From: Streptomyces sp. NBC_01591
GTDB lineage: Bacteria; Actinomycetota; Actinomycetes; Streptomycetales; Streptomycetaceae
NCBI RefSeq assembly: GCF_035918155.1
Contig: NZ_CP109327.1
Span: 4,836,001 to 4,900,000, forward strand
Reading direction: 5' to 3'
DNA length: 64,000 bases
The notes beneath the pieces were generated by a model. It saw nothing but the letters and a program-made list of their open reading frames with translations, searched no databases and had not been told where the DNA came from. Made by a program: the position numbers and the translations under genes. Of the stretch, positions 26,101 through 35,344 are shown in pieces (position 1 is the stretch's first letter; every line of letters starts with the position of its first letter).

Positions 26101-27654
26101 TCAGACCCCGGCCGGTTCCTTCGTCGGGCTGTCGGGGCCGGTCGTCGGGGACGCCGGGCCGCCCGTTGCCGCGACCGTGGATTCAGCCGGTTCCTGCGAG
26201 ACGTTGAACTCCGTCAGCAGGTCCTTGCTGAAGCCGAAGAAGTACGTCGCGAGGAACCCGGCGAAGTAGCCGACCAGCAGGCCGCCCGCGTAGATCGCGA
26301 TCGTGGTGCCCAGGCCGTGGTTGCCGTCGAGGAGGGGGAACAGGGCCCAGCCGGACGGGCCGATGGCCGTGGAGCCGACCTTGTCGCCGAGCTGGTTGAA
26401 CAGGCCGATGAAGCCGCCGCCGAACGCGCCGCCCACGCAAGCCGTGATGAACGGGCGGCCGAGCGGGAGGCTGACGCCGTAGATCAGGGGCTCGCCGACG
26501 CCCAGCAGACCGGCCGGGAGGGCGGACTTGATGGTGCGGCGGATCGACTCGTTGCGGGGGAGGCGGAAGTAGACCGCGACCGCCGCGCCGACCTGGCCGG
26601 CGCCCGCCATCGCGAGGATCGGGAGCAGCACGGTGTAGCCCTGCTGCTCGATCAGGGTGGTGTGGATCGGGATGAGCGCCTGGTGCAGGCCCAGCATCAC
26701 CAGGGGCAGGAAGAGGCCGCCGAGCACGAAGCCCGCGCCCGCGCCGCCGTTGGAGAGCAGCCAGTCGGCGAACGTGCCGATGGCGGTGGAGACCTCACCG
26801 GCCACGTACATCAGGCCGAAGATCGTCACCAGGCCGGAGATCAGGACCGTCAGGGTCGGGGTGACCAGTACGTCCAGTGCCTCCGGCACCCAGCGCCGGC
26901 ACCACTTCTCCACGTACACCGCGAGCACCGCCGCACCGAGCGCGCCCAGCACGCCGCCCTGCCCGGGGGAGAGCTTCTGGCCGAACGCCTCGATGTTCGC
27001 GACGCCCGGGAAGACGATGATCGCGGCGACCGCACCGCCCAGGATCGGCGTACCGCCGAACTCCTTCGCCGTGTTGTAGCCGACGAACACGGCGATCAGC
27101 GCCATGAAGCCGGATGCCGTCGCGGCCAGGGCGGGGGTGACCGAGGTCAGCCAGCCCAGGTTCACCAGCAGGCCGTTGAGACCGGCGATGATGCCGCAGC
27201 CGATGAGCGCCGGGATCAGCGGGACGAAGATGTTCGCGATCCTGCGCAGGAACAGCTTGAACGGGGTGGCGTTCTTCGCCTTCCGTGCCGCCCTCATCGC
27301 GGCGCCCTGAGCGGCCAGTTCGTCCGCCGATACCGCAGCCGAAGCGGTGGGGTCGGGGGCTTGGGCAGCGGCCGGTTCAGGGGCCGCCGCCTTGCCCTCC
27401 TCGACCAGCTGCTCGAACTCGGGCGTGACCCGGGCGACGGTGCCGGGGCCGAGGACGATCTGGTACGTGTCGTCCTCGACCACACCCATGACGGCGGGGA
27501 CCGCCTTCAGGGCCTCGTCGTCGACGAGCGAGCGGTCGTGCAGGCCCAGCCGGAGCCGGGTCATGCAGTGGGCGATGGAGCTGACGTTCGCGGCGCCACC
27601 GACGAGCGGAAGGATCGCGGCGGCGGTGGCGCGGTTCTTGTCTTCTGTTGCCAT
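26101..27654 (-). CDS. PTS EIIBC, N-acetylmuramic-acid/glucose family (MurP-like)
   Basis: The 517-aa transporter has an N-terminal EIIB domain with phosphorylated C30 (VSSIAHCMTRLRLGLHD). After an Ala/Pro-rich linker (~residues 85-115), an EIIC membrane domain has about ten helices (IFVPLIPALIGCGIIAGLNG, GLHQALIPIHTTLIEQQGY, LGVGEPLIYGVSLPLGRPFI). No EIIA domain is attached, so a shared EIIA-Crr is needed. It is the third gene after murR and murQ, so it imports and phosphorylates MurNAc, which MurQ then cleaves. Confidence 0.9.
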   Translation of the reverse strand: MATEDKNRATAAAILPLVGGAANVSSIAHCMTRLRLGLHDRSLVDDEALKAVPAVMGVVEDDTYQIVLGPGTVARVTPEFEQLVEEGKAAAPEPAAAQAPDPTASAAVSADELAAQGAAMRAARKAKNATPFKLFLRRIANIFVPLIPALIGCGIIAGLNGLLVNLGWLTSVTPALAATASGFMALIAVFVGYNTAKEFGGTPILGGAVAAIIVFPGVANIEAFGQKLSPGQGGVLGALGAAVLAVYVEKWCRRWVPEALDVLVTPTLTVLISGLVTIFGLMYVAGEVSTAIGTFADWLLSNGGAGAGFVLGGLFLPLVMLGLHQALIPIHTTLIEQQGYTVLLPILAMAGAGQVGAAVAVYFRLPRNESIRRTIKSALPAGLLGVGEPLIYGVSLPLGRPFITACVGGAFGGGFIGLFNQLGDKVGSTAIGPSGWALFPLLDGNHGLGTTIAIYAGGLLVGYFAGFLATYFFGFSKDLLTEFNVSQEPAESTVAATGGPASPTTGPDSPTKEPAGV

Positions 27655-27687
27655 GGTGCGTGGTGCCTTGCTGTGCGGGGGTGCGGA

Positions 27688-27723
27688 GGTGGAGCAGGTG
27701 GAGCAGGTGGAGCAGGTGGGTCA
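27688..27723. repeat. 9-bp tandem repeat between murQ and the PTS gene
   Basis: GGTGGAGCA occurs three times perfectly (27688-27714), followed by the degenerate copy GGTGGGTCA, which contains the murQ stop. The count may vary between strains. Confidence 0.85.
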
Positions 27724-28686
27724 GGTGGTGCGGGGGGCGGCGGCGAGGGCGGCGCGGAGATGGCCGTCGGACGCGGTCAGCAGGGAGGCGGCGGTGGGGC
27801 CGTCGACCTGGCCGAGGATGGTGAGGATGGCGTTCTTCACCTCGCCGTCGGTCGCGGCGAGGGCGGCCTCGATCTCCTCGTCGGACGCTCCGGTGGCGAG
27901 CGAGACGATCCGGCGGGAGCGGGCGCGCAGCTTCTCGTTGGAGGCGCGGACGTCGACCATCAGATTCCCGTACGTCTTGCCGAGCCGGATCATCGTGATC
28001 GTCGAGAGCATGTTGAGGACGAGCTTCTGGGCCGTGCCCGCCTTGAGCCGGGTGGAGCCGGTGAGCAGCTCCGGGCCGACGACGACCTCGATGCCGTGCT
28101 CGGCCGCGGCGCCCAGCGCGGAGTCCGCGTTGCAGGAAAGACCGATGGTCAGCGCGCCCTTCCGGCGGGCGTGCTCGACGGCGCCGATCGCGTACGGCGT
28201 ACGGCCGGAGGCGGAGATGCCGACCACGGTGTCGTCGGCGGTGAGGTCCAGCGCGTCGAGGTCGGCGGCGGCCAGCTCCTTGCTGTCCTCGGCGCCTTCG
28301 ACGGCCTTGACCATGGCGGTCGGGCCGCCCGCGATCAGGCCGACGACCTCGGAGGGGTCGGTGTTGAAGGTGGGCGGGCACTCGCTGGCGTCCAGCACGC
28401 CGAGCCGGCCGGCGGTGCCCGCGCCCGCGTAGATCAGCCGGCCGCCGCGGGCCATGCGCTCCGCGGTGCTGTCGATGGCGGCGGCTATCTCGGGCAGCCG
28501 GGCGCCGACGGCGGCCGGGACGGACTGGTCCTCGCCGTTCATGATGCGGGCGATCTCAAGCGTGCCGAGCCGGTCGATCTCGGCGAGCTCGGGCCGGAAC
28601 GCCTCGGTGGTGAGCGTCGCGAGCTGGGCGCGCAGCTCGCCGTATCCGTCGGGGGCGGTGGGGTCGGCGTCGGTGGTGGAGGTCAT
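27721..28686 (-). CDS. murQ: N-acetylmuramic acid 6-phosphate etherase
   Basis: The 321-aa SIS-fold lyase cleaves the lactyl ether of MurNAc-6-P, giving GlcNAc-6-P and lactate in peptidoglycan recycling. Family motifs are LEIARIMNGEDQSVPAAVGA, GGRLIYAGAGTAGRLGVLDA, SECPPTFNTDPSEVVGLIAG, DTVVGISASGRTPYAIGAVE, TGSTRLKAGTAQKLVLNMLS and TYGNLMVDVRASNEKL. Length is standard. It lies between the murR regulator and the PTS importer, which supplies the substrate. ATG at 28686. Confidence 0.96.
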   Translation of the reverse strand: MTSTTDADPTAPDGYGELRAQLATLTTEAFRPELAEIDRLGTLEIARIMNGEDQSVPAAVGARLPEIAAAIDSTAERMARGGRLIYAGAGTAGRLGVLDASECPPTFNTDPSEVVGLIAGGPTAMVKAVEGAEDSKELAAADLDALDLTADDTVVGISASGRTPYAIGAVEHARRKGALTIGLSCNADSALGAAAEHGIEVVVGPELLTGSTRLKAGTAQKLVLNMLSTITMIRLGKTYGNLMVDVRASNEKLRARSRRIVSLATGASDEEIEAALAATDGEVKNAILTILGQVDGPTAASLLTASDGHLRAALAAAPRTT

Positions 28687-28770
28687 GGAGGGCGGCTCTG
28701 CTTTCTCGGTCTCGTACGGTTCGGCTCGTACGGTTCAGCGGGTGCGGGGGGCTGTGGATCGGCGGGCCGG

Positions 28771-29688
28771 TCAGCGGGGGCGCGGGGTGTGGCGGTGGGC
28801 CAGCGCCTCGTAGGAGGCGGCGAGGGCCGGTGCGGCCGTCTCGTACGTGCGCTGCGCGACGCCTATGAACAGGCAGTCGACGACGAGGAGCTGGCTCGTA
28901 CGGCTCGACATGGCGGCGGGCCGCAGCTCGCTCTCCCGAGCGGTGGACGTGGTCAGCACGTGGTCGGCGTACTGCGTGACCGGGCCGTCGGGCCGGCCGG
29001 TGATCGCGACCGTCGTCGCACCGCGGTCGAAGGCGACCCGCAGCGGCTCGATGACGTCGACCGTGGAGCCGGAGTGCGTGATCGCGATGGCCACATCGCC
29101 GGAGCGGAGCTGCACGGCGTTGGTCACCGCGAGGTGCGGGTCCGTGTGGGAGTGCGCGATCAGGCCGATCCGGGCCAGCTTCTGCGCGAGGTCCTGGCCG
29201 ACGAGGGAGGAGGCGCCCACGCCGTAGATGTCGATCCGCCGGGCGGTGGCGGCGGCGGCCACGGCGGCACCGAGCTGGACGGTGTCGAGCCCCGCGGCCG
29301 TGTCGGCGAGGGTCTGCTGCTCGTCGTAGGCCAGCTTGGCGACCACGTCGGCGATGGGGTCGTCGACCGCTATGTCGGCGGTGACGGAGGGGGCCCGGCC
29401 GGACTGCTGGTGCGCGGCGAGCCCGGCGAGCGCCAGGCGCAGATCGCGGTAGCCGGGGTAGCCGAGGAGGCGGGCCGTGCGGACCACGGTCGCCTCGCTG
29501 GTGCCGGTGAGCTCGGCGAGACCCGTGACCGTGAGGGCTGCGCAGCCTGCCGGGTCACCGGCGACGGCCTCGGCGACGCGCTGCATGGAACGGGTCATGG
29601 ACGGCGCGAGCGTGCGCACCTTGGCCGCGAGGGCCGCCGGGGCGGGCGGGGAGTCAGCGCTGAAACTTTCCTTCAGGTCATGGGTCAC
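28771..29688 (-). CDS. MurR/RpiR-family transcriptional regulator
   Basis: The 305-aa protein has an N-terminal RpiR-type helix-turn-helix (LTVTGLAELTGTSEATVVRT, ARLLGYPGYRDLRLALAGL). A C-terminal SIS domain senses a sugar phosphate (DIYGVGASSLVGQDLAQKLA, DVAIAITHSGSTVDVIEPLR). It is the first gene of the murR-murQ-PTS operon and probably represses it until MurNAc-6-P accumulates. GTG at 29688 lies directly beside a dyad at 29691-29707 that overlaps the ribosome site. Confidence 0.92.
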   Translation of the reverse strand: MTHDLKESFSADSPPAPAALAAKVRTLAPSMTRSMQRVAEAVAGDPAGCAALTVTGLAELTGTSEATVVRTARLLGYPGYRDLRLALAGLAAHQQSGRAPSVTADIAVDDPIADVVAKLAYDEQQTLADTAAGLDTVQLGAAVAAAATARRIDIYGVGASSLVGQDLAQKLARIGLIAHSHTDPHLAVTNAVQLRSGDVAIAITHSGSTVDVIEPLRVAFDRGATTVAITGRPDGPVTQYADHVLTTSTARESELRPAAMSSRTSQLLVVDCLFIGVAQRTYETAAPALAASYEALAHRHTPRPR

Positions 29689-29690
29689 CT

Positions 29691-29707
29691 TTGAAAGATA
29701 TTTTCAA
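29691..29707. promoter_or_regulatory. Candidate MurR operator
   Basis: TTGAAAGATATTTTCAA has perfect 6-bp arms (TTGAAA/TTTCAA) around five bases. It is strikingly AT-rich and lies three bases upstream of the murR start, so binding would block transcription or translation. Confidence 0.65.
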
Positions 29708-29809
29708 CCACGTTGCCCGTCAACCCCCCTTTGGTCCCTGCCGCCGACAGCGCGGATTCGGCGGCGGCGGGCGGGCGAGGCGGGTTCGCGGGCGGGTGAC
29801 AATGGGCCC

Positions 29810-30178
29810 ATGGAGATGAACCCCCTGGAACAGGCGTTGCACACGGCTCGCGCGCTGGTCATGGCCGATCTCGCCGCGGGTGACGTCGCCGAGGCCGGGA
29901 TCGTCTCTCTGGTCGAGGACGCGGTGACGCACCGCCGCTGGTGGGTCGAGCAGTGGCCGGACGGTGTCGCGTTCGTGGTCGGCCTCGTCGCCCAGGACGT
30001 ACAGGACGCCCTGCTCGAACGGTACGGTCGGTGGCCGCTCTGCCCGGTCTGTGACGCGGGCGACCCGCACGCCCTGGACGTCGAACCCGAACTGGGCACG
30101 GACCCGCACTGGGTGTGCACCAAGGCCGCGGTGGCCGTGGCACCGGTCGGTTCGCTGAGCGGGATACTGCGGCGGTGA
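29810..30178 (+). CDS. Hypothetical conserved protein
   Basis: The 122-aa soluble protein reads LEQALHTARALVMADLAAGD, THRRWWVEQWPDGVAFVVGL and a possible zinc pair (RWPLCPVCDAGDPHALDVEP) ending DPHWVCTKAAVAVAPVGSLS. The three Cys and two His in the C-terminal half may bind metal. The function is not recognised. ATG at 29810 is used. The stop overlaps the next start (GTGA), so it is coupled to the DUF4031 gene. Confidence 0.7.
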   Translation: MEMNPLEQALHTARALVMADLAAGDVAEAGIVSLVEDAVTHRRWWVEQWPDGVAFVVGLVAQDVQDALLERYGRWPLCPVCDAGDPHALDVEPELGTDPHWVCTKAAVAVAPVGSLSGILRR

Positions 30179-30456
30179 CCGTCTACATCGACCCGCCCCA
30201 GTGGCCGGGGCACGGGCGGCTCTGGTCGCACCTGGTCAGCGATGTGTCCTTCGACGAGCTGCACGCCTTCGCGGCGTCCATCGGCTGCCCGCCGCGCGCG
30301 TTCGAGCGCGACCACTACGACATACCGGAAGCGCGGTACGGGGACGCGGTACGGGCCGGGGCGAAGGAGATCGGCTCGAAGGAACTCGTCCGCCGGATCA
30401 CGGAGGCGGGGCTGCGCCGGCCCAAGGGCCGGCCCGCGCCCGGGTCAGCCGGCTGA
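30175..30456 (+). CDS. DUF4031 domain protein
   Basis: The 93-aa protein reads TVYIDPPQWPGHGRLWSHLV, SDVSFDELHAFAASIGCPPR and FERDHYDIPEARYGDAVRAG, the DUF4031 pattern. No role has been established for the family. GTG at 30175 overlaps the preceding stop. Its last 12 bases overlap the convergent MFS gene. Confidence 0.85.
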   Translation: MTVYIDPPQWPGHGRLWSHLVSDVSFDELHAFAASIGCPPRAFERDHYDIPEARYGDAVRAGAKEIGSKELVRRITEAGLRRPKGRPAPGSAG

Positions 30457-31746
30457 GGGACTCGCGTCCGCGCACGCCTCCACGGGCGCGCCCTTCGTCA
30501 GGGACGCTCCCTCCTTCACCGACGCCTCCGACGGCACCGTGGCGGGCGACCCCGTCACCCGCCGCGACCTGCTCCCGCCCTGGAGCCGCAGCGAGAACAC
30601 CACGGCCACCAGCGCCAGTACCGTCATCGCCGCCCCGGCCCACGCGGTCGCCGCGAAACCGAAGTCCGCGTCGATCACCGTGCCGCCCAGCCAGGGGCCG
30701 CCCGTGTTGCCCAGGTTGAACGCGGCGGTCGTCGTCGCACCGGCCAGCGTCGGGGCGGCGCCCGCGACATTGAACATCCGGGCGTTCAGCGCCGGGGCCG
30801 TGTAGAACGCCGACAGGCCCAGCAGGAACGAGAGCCCGACCGCCGCGACCTGGTTCGACGCGAACAGCGCCAGCGCGACCAGGAAGACCGTCGAGGCCGC
30901 GATACCGCTCATCAGCACCCCGAAGAGATGCGCGTCCGCGACCCGGCCGCCGATTGTCGTACCGACCAGCGCGCCGATCCCGAAGAGCGCGAGCACCGTC
31001 GGGACCCAGCCCGAGTCCAGCCCGGCGACATCCGTCAGCAGCGGGGCCAGATAGCTGAACGCGCAGAAGACACCGCCCGCGGCGAGCGCCGTGATCACGA
31101 TCGACAGCCACACCTGCCGGTCCCGGTAGATGCTCATCTCCTGCTTGAGCCGCGGCTTCTGCTCCGGCAGCGGAATGCGCGGAATCAGCGTCGTCACCCC
31201 GACCAGCGCCACGGCCGAGGCCGCGCCCACGGCCCAGAACGCCGACCGCCAGCCGAGGTTCTCCCCGAGGAACGCGCCCAGCGGCACACCCAGCACATTG
31301 GCGATCGACAGACCGCCGATCATCACGGCCATCGCACGGGCCCGCGCGTTCACCGGCACCATCGCGATGGCGACCGCCGCCCCCACCGCCCAGAACCCGG
31401 CACAGGCGAACGCGCTCACCACCCGGGACGCGAAGAGCACCTCGTACGTCGGGGCCAACGCGCCCGCGACCTGACCGAGGCCGAACACGGAGATCAGGGA
31501 GATCAGCGTGGTGCGGCGTGGCAGCCGGAGCGTGGCCACGGCGAGCAGCGGGGCGCCGATCACCATGCCGATCGCGAAGGCGGATATGAGAAGTCCGGCA
31601 CGGGGGATCGAGACGTTCATGTCGTCGGCGATGGGCGGCAACAGCCCGGAGAGCATGAACTCGCTGGTTCCCAGGGCGAAGACCGAGAGCCCCAGGATGT
31701 ATACGGCCAGGGGCATGCGAGAGCGGCGAGAGGCAGAGTCGGGCAT
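30445..31746 (-). CDS. MFS efflux transporter (DHA1, Cmx/arabinose-efflux type)
   Basis: The 433-aa protein has 12 predicted helices and starts MPLAVYILGLSVFALGTSEF after ten residues. The DHA1 motif-A loop is LLAVATLRLPRRTTLISLIS, and the motif-C-like helix is NVLGVPLGAFLGENLGWRSA. Similar proteins include chloramphenicol exporters (Cmx/CmrA), but the substrate cannot be told from sequence. ATG at 31746 is chosen over the longer start at 31779, which adds an unlikely leader. Confidence 0.85.
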   Translation of the reverse strand: MPDSASRRSRMPLAVYILGLSVFALGTSEFMLSGLLPPIADDMNVSIPRAGLLISAFAIGMVIGAPLLAVATLRLPRRTTLISLISVFGLGQVAGALAPTYEVLFASRVVSAFACAGFWAVGAAVAIAMVPVNARARAMAVMIGGLSIANVLGVPLGAFLGENLGWRSAFWAVGAASAVALVGVTTLIPRIPLPEQKPRLKQEMSIYRDRQVWLSIVITALAAGGVFCAFSYLAPLLTDVAGLDSGWVPTVLALFGIGALVGTTIGGRVADAHLFGVLMSGIAASTVFLVALALFASNQVAAVGLSFLLGLSAFYTAPALNARMFNVAGAAPTLAGATTTAAFNLGNTGGPWLGGTVIDADFGFAATAWAGAAMTVLALVAVVFSLRLQGGSRSRRVTGSPATVPSEASVKEGASLTKGAPVEACADASPSAG

Positions 31747-31817
31747 GACAGCTGCCAACAGCGATCGGGCCCCGCGCATTCCCCGCCGCCGCGGACCAGG
31801 GCCTGCCCAGGCCTGCC

Positions 31818-32465
31818 CTAGTGGCTGAGCAGCTCCAATTCGGTCATCAGGTTCTGCCGCGCCCGCGGCTCCCAGTGCTCCGCCCCGTACGGCGTACGGA
31901 ACAGCCGCGGCAGCCCGAGCAGCTGGCGCAGCACCGTCGCCCGCCCTTCCCGGAACGCGTCGTCGGGTACGAAGCCGTACTCCTCGCGCACCTGCGCCGC
32001 GTACGCCGCGTACTCCCTCGGGGCCGCCGCGAGGATGGCCAGGTCCGCGTCGCAGAGAACCTCGCCGTCGGTGTCGCCGGCCGCCGGGTCGTGGGTGACG
32101 GTGAGCCGCACGAGCCGGGCCACCTCGGCCGTGACCCCGTCCGGCACACCGGCCTCCGGAAGGGCGCGCTCGGCCAGCGCGGCGCTGCGCTCCTCGTTCT
32201 CGGACCGGTCGGGCCGGTACACCGCGTCGTGGAACCAGGCGGCGAGGCGTACCGCGTCCGGGTCGGCCGCGTACCCGGCGAGCGTGTCGATGTGATCGAG
32301 CACCGCGACCAGGTGCGCGGTGGTGTGGTACCGCCGCTGCGGCTCGGCCCAGCGCGCCAGGAGGTTGTCGGCGTACGGCGCCGGGTCGGGCCCGGGCGCC
32401 CCGCCCCGGGCGCGGGTGAGCGCCTCCTGCCAGCGGTCGCGGAGGGGGTCGTCGGTATCGGTCAT
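31818..32465 (-). CDS. HD-domain metal-dependent phosphohydrolase-like protein
   Basis: The 215-aa protein has RRYHTTAHLVAVLDHID (His ligand), AWFHDAVYRPDRSENEERSA (the HD doublet) and LVRLTVTHDPAAGDTDGEVL with CDADLAILAA. This matches the predicted metal-dependent HD superfamily seen in many actinobacteria. The natural substrate is unknown. ATG at 32465. Not obviously in an operon. Confidence 0.85.
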   Translation of the reverse strand: MTDTDDPLRDRWQEALTRARGGAPGPDPAPYADNLLARWAEPQRRYHTTAHLVAVLDHIDTLAGYAADPDAVRLAAWFHDAVYRPDRSENEERSAALAERALPEAGVPDGVTAEVARLVRLTVTHDPAAGDTDGEVLCDADLAILAAAPREYAAYAAQVREEYGFVPDDAFREGRATVLRQLLGLPRLFRTPYGAEHWEPRARQNLMTELELLSH

Positions 32466-32812
32466 GGGACGACCCTAGGCCTTGTCGGCCATGGGACGAC
32501 CCTGGATGGCCACCTCAAGGGGCCGGCGACGTGGAGACCATCAGCTGCCGTTCACGACAACCCGCCTGGACGCGGCCCCGTCGTGCGAGGGCACCATCAC
32601 GATCAACCCACGGCGCAGGCGCGCCAGGTCGGCCCGTACGGTGCGTGATCGCGCATGGTCCGCGCCCAGCGCCCGCGTGCTGCCCGGCTGTGCGAGTCAG
32701 TAGCTCGGCGTCGTGCACGAAACCGCACTCGCGGGCGCGGCACAGGCGGTGCCGGGAACCCGGGTGCGGTTCGTGCGGGCGGGTCGAGAAGCGGGTGGGT
32801 TGAGCGCAGGCC
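32466..32812. other. 347-bp intergenic region with a short duplication and a possible gene-tail relic
   Basis: CATGGGACGACCCT occurs at 32463-32476 and again at 32490-32503, duplicating the start region of the HD gene. On the minus strand, 32541-32696 is open and ends plausibly (ADLARLRRGLIVMVPSHDGA, then ASRRVVVNGS-stop), but it has no start codon. This may be the tail of a lost gene. No intact gene was seen. Confidence 0.35.
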
Positions 32813-35095
32813 CTACGACGCTGCCCTGAAGCCCCGCAGCCGCAGCGAGTTGCCGACCACGAAGACCGAGGAGAACGCCATCGCGGCGCCCGCGATCATC
32901 GGGTTGAGCAGCCCGGCCGCGGCGAGCGGCAGGGCGGCCACGTTGTAGGCGAAGGCCCAGAACAGGTTCGTGCGGATGGTGCCGAGGGTCTTGCGCGACA
33001 GCCGGATGGCGTCCGCCGCGGCCCGCAGGTCGCCGCGTACCAGCGTCAGGTCACCGGCCTCGATCGCGGCGTCCGTGCCGGTCCCCATCGCCAGGCCCAG
33101 ATCGGCCTGGGCGAGGGCGGCCGCGTCGTTGACGCCGTCGCCGACCATGGCGACCGAACGGCCCTCCGCCTGGAGGCGCTTGACGACGTCGACCTTGTCC
33201 TCCGGCATGACCTCCGCGTACACCTTCTCGATCCCGACCTCGGCCGCGACCGCCTCGGCCACCGCCCGGTTGTCGCCGGTCAGCAGGATCGGAGTGAGCC
33301 CCAGGGCGCGCAGCCGCTCGATGGCCTCCGCGCTGGTGTCCTTCACCGCGTCGGCGACTTCGAGCACCGCCCGTGCCTCGCCGTCCCAGGCGACCGCGAT
33401 GGCCGTCCGGCCGGCGGCTTCGGCGTCGGCCTTGCGCCGGGCCAGTTCCACGGGGAGGTGGATCTCCCACTCGGCGAGCAGCTGCTCACGGCCGACGAGG
33501 ACGGCGTGACCCTCGACGACGCCCTGGACGCCGAGTCCGGCGATGTTGGCGAAGTCCTCGGGGGTGGGGAGGGGTGCGCCGGTGCGTTCGGTGGCTCCGG
33601 CGGCGACGGCCTGGGCGATGGGGTGTTCTGAGGAATGCTCCAGTGCGCCGGCGAGCCGGAGTACGTCGGTTTCGTCGGTGCCTTCGGCGGTGTGGATGTC
33701 GAGGAGGGTCATGCGGCCGGTGGTGACGGTGCCGGTCTTGTCCAGGACGATCGTGTCGACGCGGCGGGTGGTCTCCAGGACCTCCGGACCCTTGATCAGG
33801 ATGCCGAGCTGGGCGCCGCGTCCGGTGCCGACCATCAGGGCGGTGGGGGTGGCGAGGCCCAGGGCGCAGGGGCAGGCGATGATCAGTACGGCCACGGCGG
33901 CGGTGAACGCGGCGGTCAGGCCCGCGCCGTTGCCGAGCCAGAAGCCGAGCGTGCCGAGTGCCAGGGCGATGACGACGGGTACGAAGACGGCGGAGATCCG
34001 GTCCGCGAGGCGCTGGGCCGCCGCCTTGCCGTTCTGGGCGTCCTCGACGAGCTTCGCCATCCGGGCCAGCTGGGTGTCGGCGCCGATCCGGGTGGCCTCG
34101 ACGACGAGCCGGCCGCCCGCGTTGAGCGTCGCCCCGGTGACGGAGTCGCCGACGCCGACCTCCACGGGCACGGACTCACCGGTGAGCATCGACGCGTCCA
34201 CGGCCGAGGCACCCTCGACGACGGTGCCGTCGGTGGCGATCTTCTCGCCGGGGCGGACCAGGAACCGGTCGCCGACCTGGAGTTCGGCCGTCGGCACGGT
34301 CACCTCGCGGCCGCCGCGCACCACGGTGACCTCCTTGGCGCCCAGTTCGAGCAGCGCCTTGAGGGCCGCGCCCGCCTTCCGCTTGGAGCGGGCCTCGAAG
34401 TAGCGCCCGGCCAGGATGAACGCGGTGACTCCGGCGGCCGCCTCCAGGTAGATGTTCCCGGCGCCGTCGCTCCGCCCGATGGTCAGCTCGAACGGGTGCG
34501 TCATGCCGACCATGCCCGCCGTACCGAAGAAGAGCGCCCACAGCGACCACAGGAACGCGGCCGTGGTGCCGACCGAGATCAGCGTGTCCATCGTCGCCGC
34601 GCCGTGCCGGGCGTTGGTGAACGCGGCCTTGTGGAACGGCCAGGCGGCATACGTGACGACCGGGGCCGTCAGCGTCAGCGAGAGCCACTGCCAGTAGTCG
34701 AACTGGAGGGCCGGGACCATCGACATCGCGATCACCGGCACGGCGAGGGCGACGGCGGTCAGCAGCCGCTGCCGCAGGGGCCGCAGTTCGTCGGTGTCCG
34801 CGGCCCCGGGAGCGTCGTTCTCGGCGCGGACCGGGGGAGTGGGCTCGTGCGCGGTGTAGCCGGTCTTCTCGACGGTGGCGATCAGGTCCTGTACGGATAT
34901 GTCCTCGCCCCGGTAGCTGACCTTGGCCTTCTCCGTGGCGTAATTGACGGTGGCCTCGACACCGTCCATCCGGTTGAGCTTCTTCTCGATGCGGGCCGCG
35001 CAGGAGGCGCAGGTCATGCCGCCGATCGCGAGCTCGACCTCTGCGGCGGTGCCGGTGGCGGCGCCGGTGCCGGTTGTGGCGGTGTGCGCGGACAC
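32813..35095 (-). CDS. copA: Copper-exporting P1B-type ATPase
   Basis: The 760-aa membrane pump has one N-terminal heavy-metal domain with CxxC ([21 protein letters not shown]29/C32). The A-domain region [20 protein letters not shown] and the ion-path motif [20 protein letters not shown] (CPC) follow. The phosphorylation site is [12 protein letters not shown] and the hinge is [23 protein letters not shown] and the single HMA fit Cu(I) export. GTG at 35095 follows GGGAGGACATC. A CsoR-like palindrome lies 26 bases upstream, and cutC is divergent. Confidence 0.95.
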   Translation of the reverse strand: MSAHTATTGTGAATGTAAEVELAIGGMTCASCAARIEKKLNRMDGVEATVNYATEKAKVSYRGEDISVQDLIATVEKTGYTAHEPTPPVRAENDAPGAADTDELRPLRQRLLTAVALAVPVIAMSMVPALQFDYWQWLSLTLTAPVVTYAAWPFHKAAFTNARHGAATMDTLISVGTTAAFLWSLWALFFGTAGMVGMTHPFELTIGRSDGAGNIYLEAAAGVTAFILAGRYFEARSKRKAGAALKALLELGAKEVTVVRGGREVTVPTAELQVGDRFLVRPGEKIATDGTVVEGASAVDASMLTGESVPVEVGVGDSVTGATLNAGGRLVVEATRIGADTQLARMAKLVEDAQNGKAAAQRLADRISAVFVPVVIALALGTLGFWLGNGAGLTAAFTAAVAVLIIACPCALGLATPTALMVGTGRGAQLGILIKGPEVLETTRRVDTIVLDKTGTVTTGRMTLLDIHTAEGTDETDVLRLAGALEHSSEHPIAQAVAAGATERTGAPLPTPEDFANIAGLGVQGVVEGHAVLVGREQLLAEWEIHLPVELARRKADAEAAGRTAIAVAWDGEARAVLEVADAVKDTSAEAIERLRALGLTPILLTGDNRAVAEAVAAEVGIEKVYAEVMPEDKVDVVKRLQAEGRSVAMVGDGVNDAAALAQADLGLAMGTGTDAAIEAGDLTLVRGDLRAAADAIRLSRKTLGTIRTNLFWAFAYNVAALPLAAAGLLNPMIAGAAMAFSSVFVVGNSLRLRGFRAAS

Positions 35096-35120
35096 GATGT
35101 CCTCCCTGGCGGAGACGGTG

Positions 35121-35139
35121 ATACCCCTAGGGGGTATCT
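35121..35139. promoter_or_regulatory. CsoR-type copper operator
   Basis: GATACCCC-TAG-GGGGTATC is a perfect dyad of the GC-flanked ATACCC type bound by CsoR repressors. A second, weaker C-rich site (GTATACCCCCC) lies at ~35151-35163. It controls copA, and no csoR gene is in the window. Confidence 0.75.
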
Positions 35140-35301
35140 ATTACTGATTCAGGTATACCCCCCTCCCCTATAAAACGCAAGGGTGGATATGCCGCTCGGG
35201 TCCGGACCGTGCGCGTTCGGTCACTCGATGTGCGTCTGGCCTCACGTATCTTCGCCTGGCATTGAGGCTGCATCCTCGGTGTACCGGCCCGTAGGCTGGT
35301 C

Positions 35302-35317
35302 ATTGGACTAGACCTAT
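35302..35317. promoter_or_regulatory. dre-like dyad upstream of cutC
   Basis: ATTGGACTAGACCTAT resembles DasR operators (TGGTCTAGACCA) with CTAG at the centre and GG/CC flanks, but with substitutions. It lies 28 bases before the cutC start. Confidence 0.4.
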
Positions 35318-35344
35318 TGATGCTTCCTGAAGGATTGGGATCCC

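Noticed and set aside
27688..27723. Short regular repeats considered as a CRISPR array
   Set aside because: Units are 9 bp with no spacers. The 26-bp units at 45137-45266 also have no spacers. No cas genes are present.
26317..29694. 1125-aa plus-strand open frame across the PTS-murQ-murR operon
   Set aside because: Antisense shadow of three well-recognised genes. The Gly/Asp/Arg-rich sequence has no domains.
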